From the NCBI GenBank assembly GCA_002309255.1, contig DBXI01000046.1:4277-16259 (forward strand): a stretch of DNA of 11,983 nt, read 5' to 3'. This stretch comes from Bacteroidales bacterium UBA1216 (lineage in GTDB: Bacteria > Bacteroidota > Bacteroidia > Bacteroidales > Paludibacteraceae). Shown here piece by piece: positions 1 to 6,604 of the stretch (within the stretch, counting starts at the first letter, position 1; each line of letters starts with the position of its first letter). A model generated the notes under the pieces. That model worked only from the letters and a program-made list of their open reading frames with translations, was not told where the DNA came from and did no database searches. The translations under genes and the position numbers were made by a program.

Positions 1-218
1 CTGACGCGTGCATGGTACATCTCGCCATCCTGCGGTTCGAGCGATTCGGTGACGATGTAACTCATGAAATTGACGCCCAAGGAGAAGCCCAAGTGAACGA
101 TCTTGTCGTCGTAGTAGGGGTTGTTCATACCAAAGGTCTGCCGCTGCTGCGCACATACCGCCCCCACCCATATCGTGCAGAACACGAACAATACTATGCT
201 TATTCTTTTAACTCTCAA
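1..218 (-). CDS. PorT-like outer-membrane beta-barrel protein, 3'-truncated by window edge
   Basis: Only the first 72 codons are in the window. The translation begins with a classical signal peptide (basic RVKR, then a hydrophobic core ISIVLFVFCTIWVGAV) with a likely signal peptidase I site after AVCA, before QQRQ. The mature start reads NNPYYDDKIVHLGFSLGVNFMSYIV. The pattern 'tyrosine/aspartate run, then HxGFSLGxNxM' resembles the first strand of PorT/SprT, an integral outer-membrane protein needed for type IX secretion in Bacteroidota. The start is inferred to be TTG at 218-216: an in-frame TGA lies two codons upstream, and the next in-frame ATG falls after the signal peptide. It begins 29 bp after the upstream receptor gene's stop, inside a 7-bp repeat array. 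The family assignment rests on a short N-terminus; a generic PorT-family (outer-membrane beta-barrel) porin is the alternative. No lipobox precedes either cysteine of the signal peptide. Confidence 0.6.
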   Translation of the reverse strand, partial: MRVKRISIVLFVFCTIWVGAVCAQQRQTFGMNNPYYDDKIVHLGFSLGVNFMSYIVTESLEPQDGEMYHARV

Positions 219-246
219 ATGTCAAATGTCAATTATCAATTGTCAA
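212..246. repeat. Heptanucleotide tandem array between receptor gene and porT-like gene
   Basis: Five consecutive 7-bp units on the plus strand: ctctcaa, atgtcaa, atgtcaa, ttatcaa, ttgtcaa. On the coding (minus) strand they read TTGACAA, TTGATAA, TTGACAT, TTGACAT, TTGAGAG. The array starts one base after the TAA of the receptor gene, fills the rest of the gap and runs into the porT-like gene. Its last unit supplies that gene's inferred TTG start codon, and the preceding unit supplies the in-frame TGA that blocks any earlier start. I see no promoter motif (TAnnTTTG) or hairpin in it. Confidence 0.8.
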
Positions 247-247
247 T

Positions 248-2800
248 TTACTCATCTCCTCCCATATCCTCATCGCCGCCGCTTGTTACGGTGGAGCGTG
301 TTTGTTTCTTTGTCTTCTGCTGATTGCCGAAGTTATATGTGAAGTTCAGACTGATCATTCGACTGTTCCATCTGTTCTCCTGCATCTGCCAGAAGCCGTC
401 ACCGTAGGTCGTGCTGCGGCGTGAACGGGAGTTGAAGATGTCGCGCACGTTGAGCGTGAGCACGATCTTCTTGTCCAGGAACGTCTTTCTTAGTCCGGCA
501 TCCACGGTGTAGGCGTGCGAGGTCAAACCTTGCGCCAGTACATGCGGTGACCGATAGCGCGCGGTGATCGATCCGGAGAAAGTCTTGGTGAACATGAACT
601 GCGCATTGATGCTCGCGTTGGCGGCGAAAATATCACGCTTGGGTATCACCACGGTGAATCCGCTGCCATACAGGTCGGATGTGAATGTGCCGCCTTTGTA
701 GCCGTTGTAGTACAGCTGTACGGAGGTGGTGAGGTTGAGTATCTCGCCGAAGAGTTTGTTCTTAGCCACCACCTCTATGCCTACCTCATGGCGGTTCTTG
801 AAGTTGACAAAGGTGCTCTTCATCACATCGCCGTCCATGAACTTGATGTTTTGTATCACACCCTCGCGGAAGCGCCAGAAGAAGCCGGCCGACAGCACAT
901 GTCTGTCCCAGTTCTTCAGGTAGTTCAGCTCCACGCTGGATGAGTATGATGGCAGCAGGGCAGGATTACCGAAGGTGATGTTCGTTGTATCCGAGAAATC
1001 CATGCGGGGATTGATGTGCCTGCCACGGGGACGCTCCACACGGCGTGTGTAGTTGAGTTGCAGCTCATGTCCGCCGCCGAAGTTATAACTGATGAACGCC
1101 GAAGGGTAAAGCTGGAAGTAGGTGGTGTCGGATGTGACGGTGGTCAGCGAGCCCGACTCGTTGTAGTACTCCGTACTCAGGTCGCGGTGGAAGATCTCCG
1201 CCCGTACGCCTGCCATGACAGACAATCGGTCGGCTATCGAATAGCCGTAGGTGGTGTAGATGGCGTGGGTGTGTTCGTTGTTGACGAAGTTATTGTAGTA
1301 GCTGGTCAGATGCGCCGTCCTGTCCTCACTGTTCCATGCATCCGATCCGGCTCTGCGCCAGCCAAAGTCAGACTCCCATCCTACGCCGAATCGCATGTCG
1401 GAGGTTATCTTGTGCTCATAATCCGCCTTGAGCTGCAGCATGTGGTTACGCGTGTCGGTTTCCTGCTCCTGCACCTGCCTGTTGTCAGGGGTGTCGGTCT
1501 CGTACTGCGAGTAGAACAGATCCTGGCAGAAGCGGTTATGGTCGTATTGCGCGCTGGCGGCCAGGTTGTGCCGCTTGTTGATCTCGAACTGCCAGCTGAG
1601 CATAGCGTTGTATGTGGGGTGTAGTGTTCGGCCGGTCAGATCGCGGTGGTAGGAGCGCAGCAGGGTCTCGTTGTTGGCCGTGTCGCGCGGCGAAACGTAG
1701 TCCGTCACATCGTAGAGCTCGTATAGCACCGGTGCGTTGCGGAAGCCGGAGAAGAACGTACCGGTGGGGTCGTTCTCCGCCGACACGACGGTGAAGCCCG
1801 TTAGCCCGATCGTTGAACGCTCGGTGACGTGCACGTCAATGCCCGCACGGATGAACATTCCTCCGCCGCCGCGACGCTGATTGGCTCCATCCTTGATCAG
1901 GCGCGTAGTGTCGCCAGCAATGAAGTTATATCGATCCACATTGGATGCTCCGTTCATGTTACGGTAGTTGTAGCCTACGTTCATGTATGCATCCACGATG
2001 CCCTTGTTGAAGTTGAAGTTCACACCCACCTTACCGCTGGGCAGTGTTGTCCACGGTGCTGCCAGCACATAGTCGCCGCCAATGTTCACCGAGCCGTAGT
2101 AGCCCGCCTTACGATCCTTCTTCATCACCAGGTTGATGATACCGGCTGTTCCTTCGGGACTGAACTTAGCCGAGGGGTTGGTGATCAGCTCTATCTCCTT
2201 GATAGCATCGGCAGGCATCTGCTGCAGTATCTCGGCGCGATTCTCCGCAGTGAGACCGGCTGGCTTACCGTTGATCCATATCTCTACATCCTCGGAGTTA
2301 CGCAGCGTGATCGTTCCCTCCTGATCAACCTCCACGGAGGGGATATTTTCCAGCACCTCGCTCACGCTGGCGCCGGCGGAAGATATGCTCTGATCGACCG
2401 AGAACACCTTCTTATCCAACTCAAAGCGCATAGTACTACCCTGCCCGACTACCTCTACCTCACGCAGCTTCTCGGAGTTCTCCTCCAGGTAGATCTTACC
2501 CAGGCTTACCTCCTTACCGGACAAGTGCACCTTGAAGATCTGATCCATGTATCCCATGAAGCTGACGGTGACCTTGTAGTCGCCGGCCTTGACCTTACGA
2601 TAGAGCCAAAACATGCCGTCCTCGTCGGTTGTGGTGCCATCGAGCGGCTCTTCCTCGCCCTCGCGATACACAACGACGTTGGCGTAGTCCAGGGGCTGTT
2701 CGGTGCTTGCGTCGTACACAACACCTGTGATCAGGTTCTGTGCGTAGGAGCACACGCCGCAAAAGAGGGCTGCAAACAGGATGTACAAGCGTCTATTCAT
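248..2800 (-). CDS. Outer-membrane beta-barrel, TonB-dependent-receptor-like protein
   Basis: 850 residues, ATG start, with a signal peptide at residues 1-20 (hydrophobic YILFAALFCGVCSYAQ). Residues ~22-105 form a carboxypeptidase-regulatory-like beta-sandwich (ITGVVYDASTEQPLDYANVVVY, ending in KIYLEE). Residues ~115-230 are the plug domain, with SVSEVLENIPSVEVDQEGTI, the INGKPAGLT segment and IKEIELITNPSAKFSPEGTAG. The rest, to about residue 827, is a large barrel of the OMP_b-brl_3 type, closing with the aromatic-ended strand ISLNFTYNFG. A ~23-residue polar Gly/Asp/Glu-rich tail follows, as is common in this family. I see no typical N-terminal TonB box, and no SusD-like partner or polysaccharide enzymes are nearby, so the substrate is unknown. 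The family includes peptide, metal and unidentified-ligand transporters. The gene lies 11 bp after aroQ and is probably co-transcribed with it. Confidence 0.9.
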   Translation of the reverse strand: MNRRLYILFAALFCGVCSYAQNLITGVVYDASTEQPLDYANVVVYREGEEEPLDGTTTDEDGMFWLYRKVKAGDYKVTVSFMGYMDQIFKVHLSGKEVSLGKIYLEENSEKLREVEVVGQGSTMRFELDKKVFSVDQSISSAGASVSEVLENIPSVEVDQEGTITLRNSEDVEIWINGKPAGLTAENRAEILQQMPADAIKEIELITNPSAKFSPEGTAGIINLVMKKDRKAGYYGSVNIGGDYVLAAPWTTLPSGKVGVNFNFNKGIVDAYMNVGYNYRNMNGASNVDRYNFIAGDTTRLIKDGANQRRGGGGMFIRAGIDVHVTERSTIGLTGFTVVSAENDPTGTFFSGFRNAPVLYELYDVTDYVSPRDTANNETLLRSYHRDLTGRTLHPTYNAMLSWQFEINKRHNLAASAQYDHNRFCQDLFYSQYETDTPDNRQVQEQETDTRNHMLQLKADYEHKITSDMRFGVGWESDFGWRRAGSDAWNSEDRTAHLTSYYNNFVNNEHTHAIYTTYGYSIADRLSVMAGVRAEIFHRDLSTEYYNESGSLTTVTSDTTYFQLYPSAFISYNFGGGHELQLNYTRRVERPRGRHINPRMDFSDTTNITFGNPALLPSYSSSVELNYLKNWDRHVLSAGFFWRFREGVIQNIKFMDGDVMKSTFVNFKNRHEVGIEVVAKNKLFGEILNLTTSVQLYYNGYKGGTFTSDLYGSGFTVVIPKRDIFAANASINAQFMFTKTFSGSITARYRSPHVLAQGLTSHAYTVDAGLRKTFLDKKIVLTLNVRDIFNSRSRRSTTYGDGFWQMQENRWNSRMISLNFTYNFGNQQKTKKQTRSTVTSGGDEDMGGDE

Positions 2801-2811
2801 GGGTGTAGATT

Positions 2812-3270
2812 TTATAAGTTGTTTCGTAATAAGTATTCAACCGCTTCGGCGTATCCGTCGGTTCCATGACCGATGATCGAGTACGCGCAGACGTCGGTGA
2901 GCAGCGAAACGCGTCGGAACGGTTCGCGCTGCGATATGTCGGATATATGTACCTCCACCACGGGTACGGGGCACAGGCTGACCGCATCGCGCAGCGCCAC
3001 ACTGGTGTGGGTGTATCCTCCGGCGTTGAGGATGATGCCCTGGGGTTGATCGTCGGCATTGAGGTCATAGCTACGCATGAGCGGCTCTTGCAGGCGGTCG
3101 ATCAGGTCACCCTCGTGATTGGACTGATAGTAGGTGAAGTACACATCAGGATAACGACGCTGGATAGACAGCAGCACTTGTTCCATGGACTGATGACCAT
3201 AGATTTCCGGCTCTCGTTTGCCCAGGCAGTTGAGATTAGCGCCGTTCAATATCCAGATGTGCTTATGCAT
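2812..3270 (-). CDS. aroQ: 3-dehydroquinate dehydratase, type II
   Basis: 152 residues, the usual length for the dodecameric type II enzyme. It catalyses the trans-dehydration of 3-dehydroquinate to 3-dehydroshikimate, the third step of the shikimate pathway, in the cytoplasm. Visible hallmarks are LNGANLNCLGKREPEIYG at residues 8-25, with the active-site lid Arg19 and catalytic base Tyr24; the QSNHEGDLID segment at 49-58; ILNAGGYTHTSVALRDA at 80-96 with Asn82 and His88; VEVHISD at 105-111 with His108; and REPFRR at 115-120. The segment usually written NPGAYTHTS is NAGGYTHTS here, a conservative change in the substrate loop that leaves Asn and His intact. The ATG (3270-3268) directly abuts a 28-bp heptad array separating it from rho. 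The downstream receptor gene starts 11 bp after its stop. Confidence 0.97.
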   Translation of the reverse strand: MHKHIWILNGANLNCLGKREPEIYGHQSMEQVLLSIQRRYPDVYFTYYQSNHEGDLIDRLQEPLMRSYDLNADDQPQGIILNAGGYTHTSVALRDAVSLCPVPVVEVHISDISQREPFRRVSLLTDVCAYSIIGHGTDGYAEAVEYLLRNNL

Positions 3271-3298
3271 TTGATATTTGAGATTTGATATTTGTCAA
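3271..3298. repeat. Four-unit heptanucleotide array filling the rho-aroQ gap
   Basis: On the plus strand: TTGATAT, TTGAGAT, TTGATAT, TTGTCAA. On the coding strand: TTGACAA, ATATCAA, ATCTCAA, ATATCAA. The array is exactly 4 x 7 = 28 bp and occupies every base between the rho stop codon (3301-3299) and the aroQ ATG (3270-3268). Both this array and the one at 212-246 open with TTGACAA right after, or one base after, the upstream gene's TAA. No terminator hairpin is apparent. Confidence 0.8.
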
Positions 3299-5101
3299 TT
3301 ATCTCATGCCGTTGACGGCGAGCAGGAACTCATCGTTGTCGCGTGTACGCTCCATGAACGTGCGGAGCTTCTCCATCGCTTCTGCGCCGTTCATCTCGGA
3401 TAGCTGCTTGCGTATGATCCACATACGGCTGAGCACATCAGCCGGCAGTAGCAGATCGTCGCGGCGCGTGGAGGAAGCCGGGATGTCAACGGATGGGAAG
3501 ATACGCTTGTTGGACAGCTTGCGGTCGAGCTGAAGCTCCATGTTACCTGTTCCCTTGAACTCCTCGAAGATCAGATCATCCATCTTCGATCCGGTCTCGG
3601 TGAGTGCGGTAGCGATGATGGTGAGTGAGCCGCCGAACTCGATGTTTCGTGCAGCACCGAAGAAACGTTTGGGTTTATGCAGTGCTTGTGCCTCGACACC
3701 GCCTGAGAGCACCTTACCGCTCGCGGGCGCAACAGTATTGTACGCGCGCGCCAGACGCGTGATGGAGTCAAGCAGGATGACTACATCATGACCGCACTCT
3801 ACCAGGCGTTTGGCTTTCTCGTGCACGATGTTCGCCACACGCACGTGGTTCTCGGCAGGCTCATCGAAGGTAGAAGCGATGACCTCGGCGTTGACCGATC
3901 GGATCATGTCGGTCACCTCCTCGGGTCGCTCATCGATGAGCAGCACGATCATGTACACCTCCGGATGATTGGCGGCTATGGCGTTGGCAATGTCCTTCAG
4001 GAGCATGGTCTTACCGGTCTTGGGCTGCGCGACGATCAGTCCGCGCTGGCCTTTGCCGATAGGCGCAAACAGATCGATGATGCGGCAGGAGAGCGGATCA
4101 CGTCCGTCGCCCTTGCACAGGGTGAACTTCTGATTGGGGAAGAGGGGTGTGAGGTTCTCGAACGCGACGCGCTCAGCGGCTTTCTCGGGTGAAACGCCAT
4201 TGACGCGGATGACCTGCGCCATGGGGAAGAAGCGCTCGTTATCCTTAGGCGAACGCATAGTGCACTCCACCGTGTCGCCGGGCTTGAGTGCGTAACGGCG
4301 GATCTGCTGCTGGGTGACATATACATCGTCGGGCGAGGATATATAGTTATAATCCGCCGAGCGGAGGAAGCCGTATCCTTCGGGCAATATCTCGAGTGTT
4401 CCTATGGCGGAGATCGTTCCCTCTATCTCAAAGCCATCGCGCAGCGGGCTGCTGAGTTGCTCCTGTATGGTCTCAGGGTTGTCAGCGGGCTGCTCGTCAG
4501 GCAGTTCGGCAGGTTGCTGTTCAGCCTCCGGCAGCTCGATGACCTGCTGGGTGTCGGCTTCGGGCTCAACCACCTTACGCGGGCGTCCTCTCTTCTTCTT
4601 CACCGGCTGCTCTTCGGCAGGTTGTTCGGCAGCTATAGCTTGCGGGGCTTCGGCTGGCTGAATAGGTTCAGCCTCCGCCGTACGCTCGGCCTGCAGGGCA
4701 TCGGGGGTGTTGATCACCTCGTTCTGCTGCATGAACTCCTCCATGGCTTTCTGTGCTTTGCGCACGCCTATGGGCAGTGGTTGTTGCGCTTGCGATGCTT
4801 GCATCTCGCTCAGGGTCTGCTGCTCGCTGCCAACGGTAGCCAGCACGCGCTCGCCTTTCAGACCGCGTGTATCAATGCGTTGTGCAGAGGGTTGCACCAT
4901 GACGCGCGTGCGTTTCTTGGGCTGCAAAGCATCTTCGCGTGCCTGATAGGCACCCAACGCCTGATCAGCCTGCGCACCCACGATGGCGGTGACAAGATCA
5001 TCATGATCCAGTGTTTCTGCATTGGAGATTTGGAACTCAGCAGCTACTGCCATGAGTTCATCGGATGTCATCTGTACTAATTTTTGCTTGTTGTATCGCA
5101 T
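3299..5101 (-). CDS. rho: Transcription termination factor Rho with long disordered N-terminal insertion
   Basis: Hexameric RNA-dependent ATPase/helicase that ends transcription. At 600 residues it is far longer than E. coli Rho (419). Residues 1-50 match the Rho N-terminal helical domain (KLVQMTSDELMAVAAEF). Residues ~55-220 are a Gln/Ala/Glu/Pro-rich, probably disordered insertion containing an AT-hook-like KKKRGRPRK at 168-176. Residues ~225-300 are the cold-shock-like RNA-binding domain (GTLEILPEGYGFLRS, with DDVYVTQQQIRRY). The ATPase core has Walker A QPKTGKT at 359-365, IDERPEEVTD at 389-398, Walker B VVILLDS at 440-446, the Q-loop SGGVEAQA at 466-473, the R-loop KPKRFFGAARN at 476-486 and TETGSKMDDLIFEEFKGTGN at 501-520. 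All catalytic motifs look intact. The 97-bp repeat-bearing region upstream is the most likely place for its own promoter, but I see no clear TAnnTTTG box. Confidence 0.98.
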   Translation of the reverse strand: MRYNKQKLVQMTSDELMAVAAEFQISNAETLDHDDLVTAIVGAQADQALGAYQAREDALQPKKRTRVMVQPSAQRIDTRGLKGERVLATVGSEQQTLSEMQASQAQQPLPIGVRKAQKAMEEFMQQNEVINTPDALQAERTAEAEPIQPAEAPQAIAAEQPAEEQPVKKKRGRPRKVVEPEADTQQVIELPEAEQQPAELPDEQPADNPETIQEQLSSPLRDGFEIEGTISAIGTLEILPEGYGFLRSADYNYISSPDDVYVTQQQIRRYALKPGDTVECTMRSPKDNERFFPMAQVIRVNGVSPEKAAERVAFENLTPLFPNQKFTLCKGDGRDPLSCRIIDLFAPIGKGQRGLIVAQPKTGKTMLLKDIANAIAANHPEVYMIVLLIDERPEEVTDMIRSVNAEVIASTFDEPAENHVRVANIVHEKAKRLVECGHDVVILLDSITRLARAYNTVAPASGKVLSGGVEAQALHKPKRFFGAARNIEFGGSLTIIATALTETGSKMDDLIFEEFKGTGNMELQLDRKLSNKRIFPSVDIPASSTRRDDLLLPADVLSRMWIIRKQLSEMNGAEAMEKLRTFMERTRDNDEFLLAVNGMR

Positions 5102-5127
5102 AAAATTCTATAGGTGATATATTGGTA

Positions 5128-5211
5128 TTCAGTGTTCAGAATTCAGAATTCAGTTTTCAGTGTTCAGAATTCAGAATTCAGTTTTCAGTATTCTGTTTTT
5201 AGTTTTTGAGT
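5128..5211. repeat. Heptanucleotide array, with a 28-bp higher-order duplication, in the mtaB-rho gap
   Basis: Plus-strand units run TTCAGTG, TTCAGAA, TTCAGAA, TTCAGTT (5128-5155), then the same four again without change (5156-5183), then degenerating units TTCAGTA, TTCTGTT, TTTAGTT, TTTGAGT (5184-5211). This gives a 28-bp perfect tandem duplication nested on a 7-bp period, about 12 units in all. The array extends past the gap into the 3' end of mtaB: the mtaB TAA (5201-5199) lies inside the degenerate unit TTTAGTT. The remaining gap, 5102-5127, is AT-rich and directly precedes the rho ATG. I see no hairpin terminator. Confidence 0.85.
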
Positions 5212-6593
5212 GTTATTATCTCAAATGTGTTAACTTTGTCGGGTTGGTAGGGTGCGGTGACGCGGATGTAGTTCTGCGTGAATCCTGCCATCTGTCCCTT
5301 GGCGTTTCGGCTCTCCCATAGTACGGTGAGTTGTTGTCCGGCGCAGGCGGTGTAGAACGCGCGGGTCTTCTGCACGGACAGGCGATGGAGCACATCGCTG
5401 CGTCGCTTGCGTTCGGCGGGCGGCACAACATACAGATCCATCTCCACCATACGCGTGCGCGCACGTTCCGAATAAGTAAATACGTGCAGTTGGCTCACCG
5501 GCAGTTGTTCGACGAACGACAGGTAGTCGCTGAACCGCTCATCCGTCTCGCCCCTGACTCCCACCATGCAATCCACGCCGATGAAGGCGTTAGGTATCCG
5601 CTGACGGATGTACGCCACGCGCTGTGCGAACAACTCGCGGGTGTAGTGCCGCTTCATGATTTGTAAGACCTCGTTGCTGCCCGACTGCAGCGGTATATGG
5701 AAGTGCGGTGCTATGTGTCTGCTATCAGCCACCAGATCGATGATCTCGGGTGTGAGCAGGTTGGGTTCGCAGCTGCCGATACGTAGGCGGTATTCGCCTT
5801 GTAGCTGATCAAGCGCCTTCAGCAGGTCGATGAACGTTTCGCCGGTGCTGCGGCCGAAGTCGGCTATGTTCACACCTGTCAGTACGATCTCCTTTGCTCC
5901 TTCGCTGATCGCCTGTTGCGCTTCGTCTGCAAGCTGACTGATATGAGGGTTGCGCGACTTACCGCGGGCGTACGGGATCGTGCAGTACGTGCAGAAGTAG
6001 TTACATCCGTCTTGCACCTTCAGGAAGCATCGTGTGCGCTGCGTGCGGTCGGCTATGGTGGTGTGCTGCTCGTCATCCTCCTCGTCGGTGTGCGAAAACG
6101 ACAGTGCTCCGTGGAACGCTTCGACCTCGCAGATAGGCGTTGACAGCACGGTGGGCTGATCGCCGCTTTCACTCCGCTGACGGCTCTCCAGCTGTGCTAT
6201 CAGAGCAGGTATTTCGAACTTCTCGTTGTTACCCAGTATGAAGTCCGCCTCCTCCAATCCCTTGCCGCCTAACGTCTTACTTCTAAGATCTAACTTCTTA
6301 CTTCCTACTTCTAACTTCTTACTTCCCGCATTCGCCATCTTATCCGCCGTGAGCTGTGCGTAGCAGCCTGTGGCTATGATGATGGCGTTGGGGTTCTCGC
6401 GACGGAGTCGGCTCAGTGCCTGTCGGCACTTATGATCGGCTGCATCGGTTACCGTACAGGTGTTCAGCACGCATATATCCGCCTGCTCGCCATCCTCTGC
6501 GCGGGTCAGACCACTCTCGAGGAGTGATCGACCCAGCGCGCTGGATTCGGCAAAGTTGAGCTTGCACCCGAGGGTGACGAACCGGACTTTCAT
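5199..6593 (-). CDS. mtaB: tRNA t6A37 C2-methylthiotransferase MtaB, with an in-frame heptapeptide repeat insert
   Basis: 464 residues; a radical-SAM enzyme that converts t6A to ms2t6A at position 37 of ANN-decoding tRNAs. The N-terminal methylthiotransferase domain (residues 1 to ~130) has the three cluster cysteines Cys10 (TLGCKLN), Cys46 (NTCTVT) and Cys77 (ATGCYAQ). The radical-SAM motif is CxxxCxxC at Cys197, Cys201 and Cys204 (DGCNYFCTYCTIPYARG). The MtaB/RimO/MiaB-type HIPLQSGSNEVLQIMKRHYT is present, and a TRAM-like RNA-binding region occupies about residues 390-464. MtaB is preferred over MiaB and RimO from the GCKLN and NTCTVTD signatures. Residues ~90-110 are an extra loop, GSKKLEV-GSKKLDL-RSKTLGG, encoded by a heptanucleotide array, where homologues normally have only a few residues. 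It starts 11 bp after the giant repeat gene, without a visible ribosome binding site. Confidence 0.93.
   Translation of the reverse strand: MKVRFVTLGCKLNFAESSALGRSLLESGLTRAEDGEQADICVLNTCTVTDAADHKCRQALSRLRRENPNAIIIATGCYAQLTADKMANAGSKKLEVGSKKLDLRSKTLGGKGLEEADFILGNNEKFEIPALIAQLESRQRSESGDQPTVLSTPICEVEAFHGALSFSHTDEEDDEQHTTIADRTQRTRCFLKVQDGCNYFCTYCTIPYARGKSRNPHISQLADEAQQAISEGAKEIVLTGVNIADFGRSTGETFIDLLKALDQLQGEYRLRIGSCEPNLLTPEIIDLVADSRHIAPHFHIPLQSGSNEVLQIMKRHYTRELFAQRVAYIRQRIPNAFIGVDCMVGVRGETDERFSDYLSFVEQLPVSQLHVFTYSERARTRMVEMDLYVVPPAERKRRSDVLHRLSVQKTRAFYTACAGQQLTVLWESRNAKGQMAGFTQNYIRVTAPYQPDKVNTFEIITLKN
6269..6324. repeat. Translated heptanucleotide array inside mtaB
   Basis: Eight contiguous 7-bp units on the plus strand: ctaacgt, cttactt, ctaagat, ctaactt, cttactt, cctactt, ctaactt, cttactt (consensus CTWACTT; coding strand AAGTWAG). 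Because 7 is not a multiple of 3, the reading frame recurs every 21 bp and yields a 7-residue peptide period. Of the three frames on the coding strand, the two not used meet TAG or TAA within the array; mtaB uses the only open one. The array has the same architecture as the intergenic arrays at 212-246, 3271-3298 and 5128-5211 but a different unit sequence. Confidence 0.85.
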
Positions 6594-6604
6594 TCGTTTG
6601 CGGC

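Noticed and set aside
1..218. Lipoprotein signal in the PorT-like protein
   Set aside because: Neither cysteine in the leader is preceded by a proper lipobox (LFVF-C and VGAV-C), and an ordinary signal peptidase I site fits better.
12..323. 103-codon plus-strand reading frame
   Set aside because: It crosses the porT-like gene, the repeat array and the receptor 3' end in antisense, with no domain or signal visible.
1829..2869. 346-codon plus-strand reading frame
   Set aside because: It lies antisense to the receptor gene and the end of aroQ, whose translations match known families over their full length. The plus-strand product has no recognisable motif.
3980..4040. Unusual Walker A in Rho (QPKTGKT instead of PPKAGKT)
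   Set aside because: The GKT core is intact and this variant is, as far as I recall, common in Bacteroidota Rho, so it is not a sign of inactivation.
5102..5198. Rho-independent terminator or Bacteroides-type promoter (TTG, then TAnnTTTG) in the mtaB-rho gap
   Set aside because: No GC-rich hairpin with a T-run and no match to TAnnTTTG on the minus strand; a promoter cannot be placed from sequence alone.
5128..5211. CRISPR array or small phage attachment site
   Set aside because: Units are 7 bp without spacers and no cas genes or integrase are present; it is a simple tandem array.
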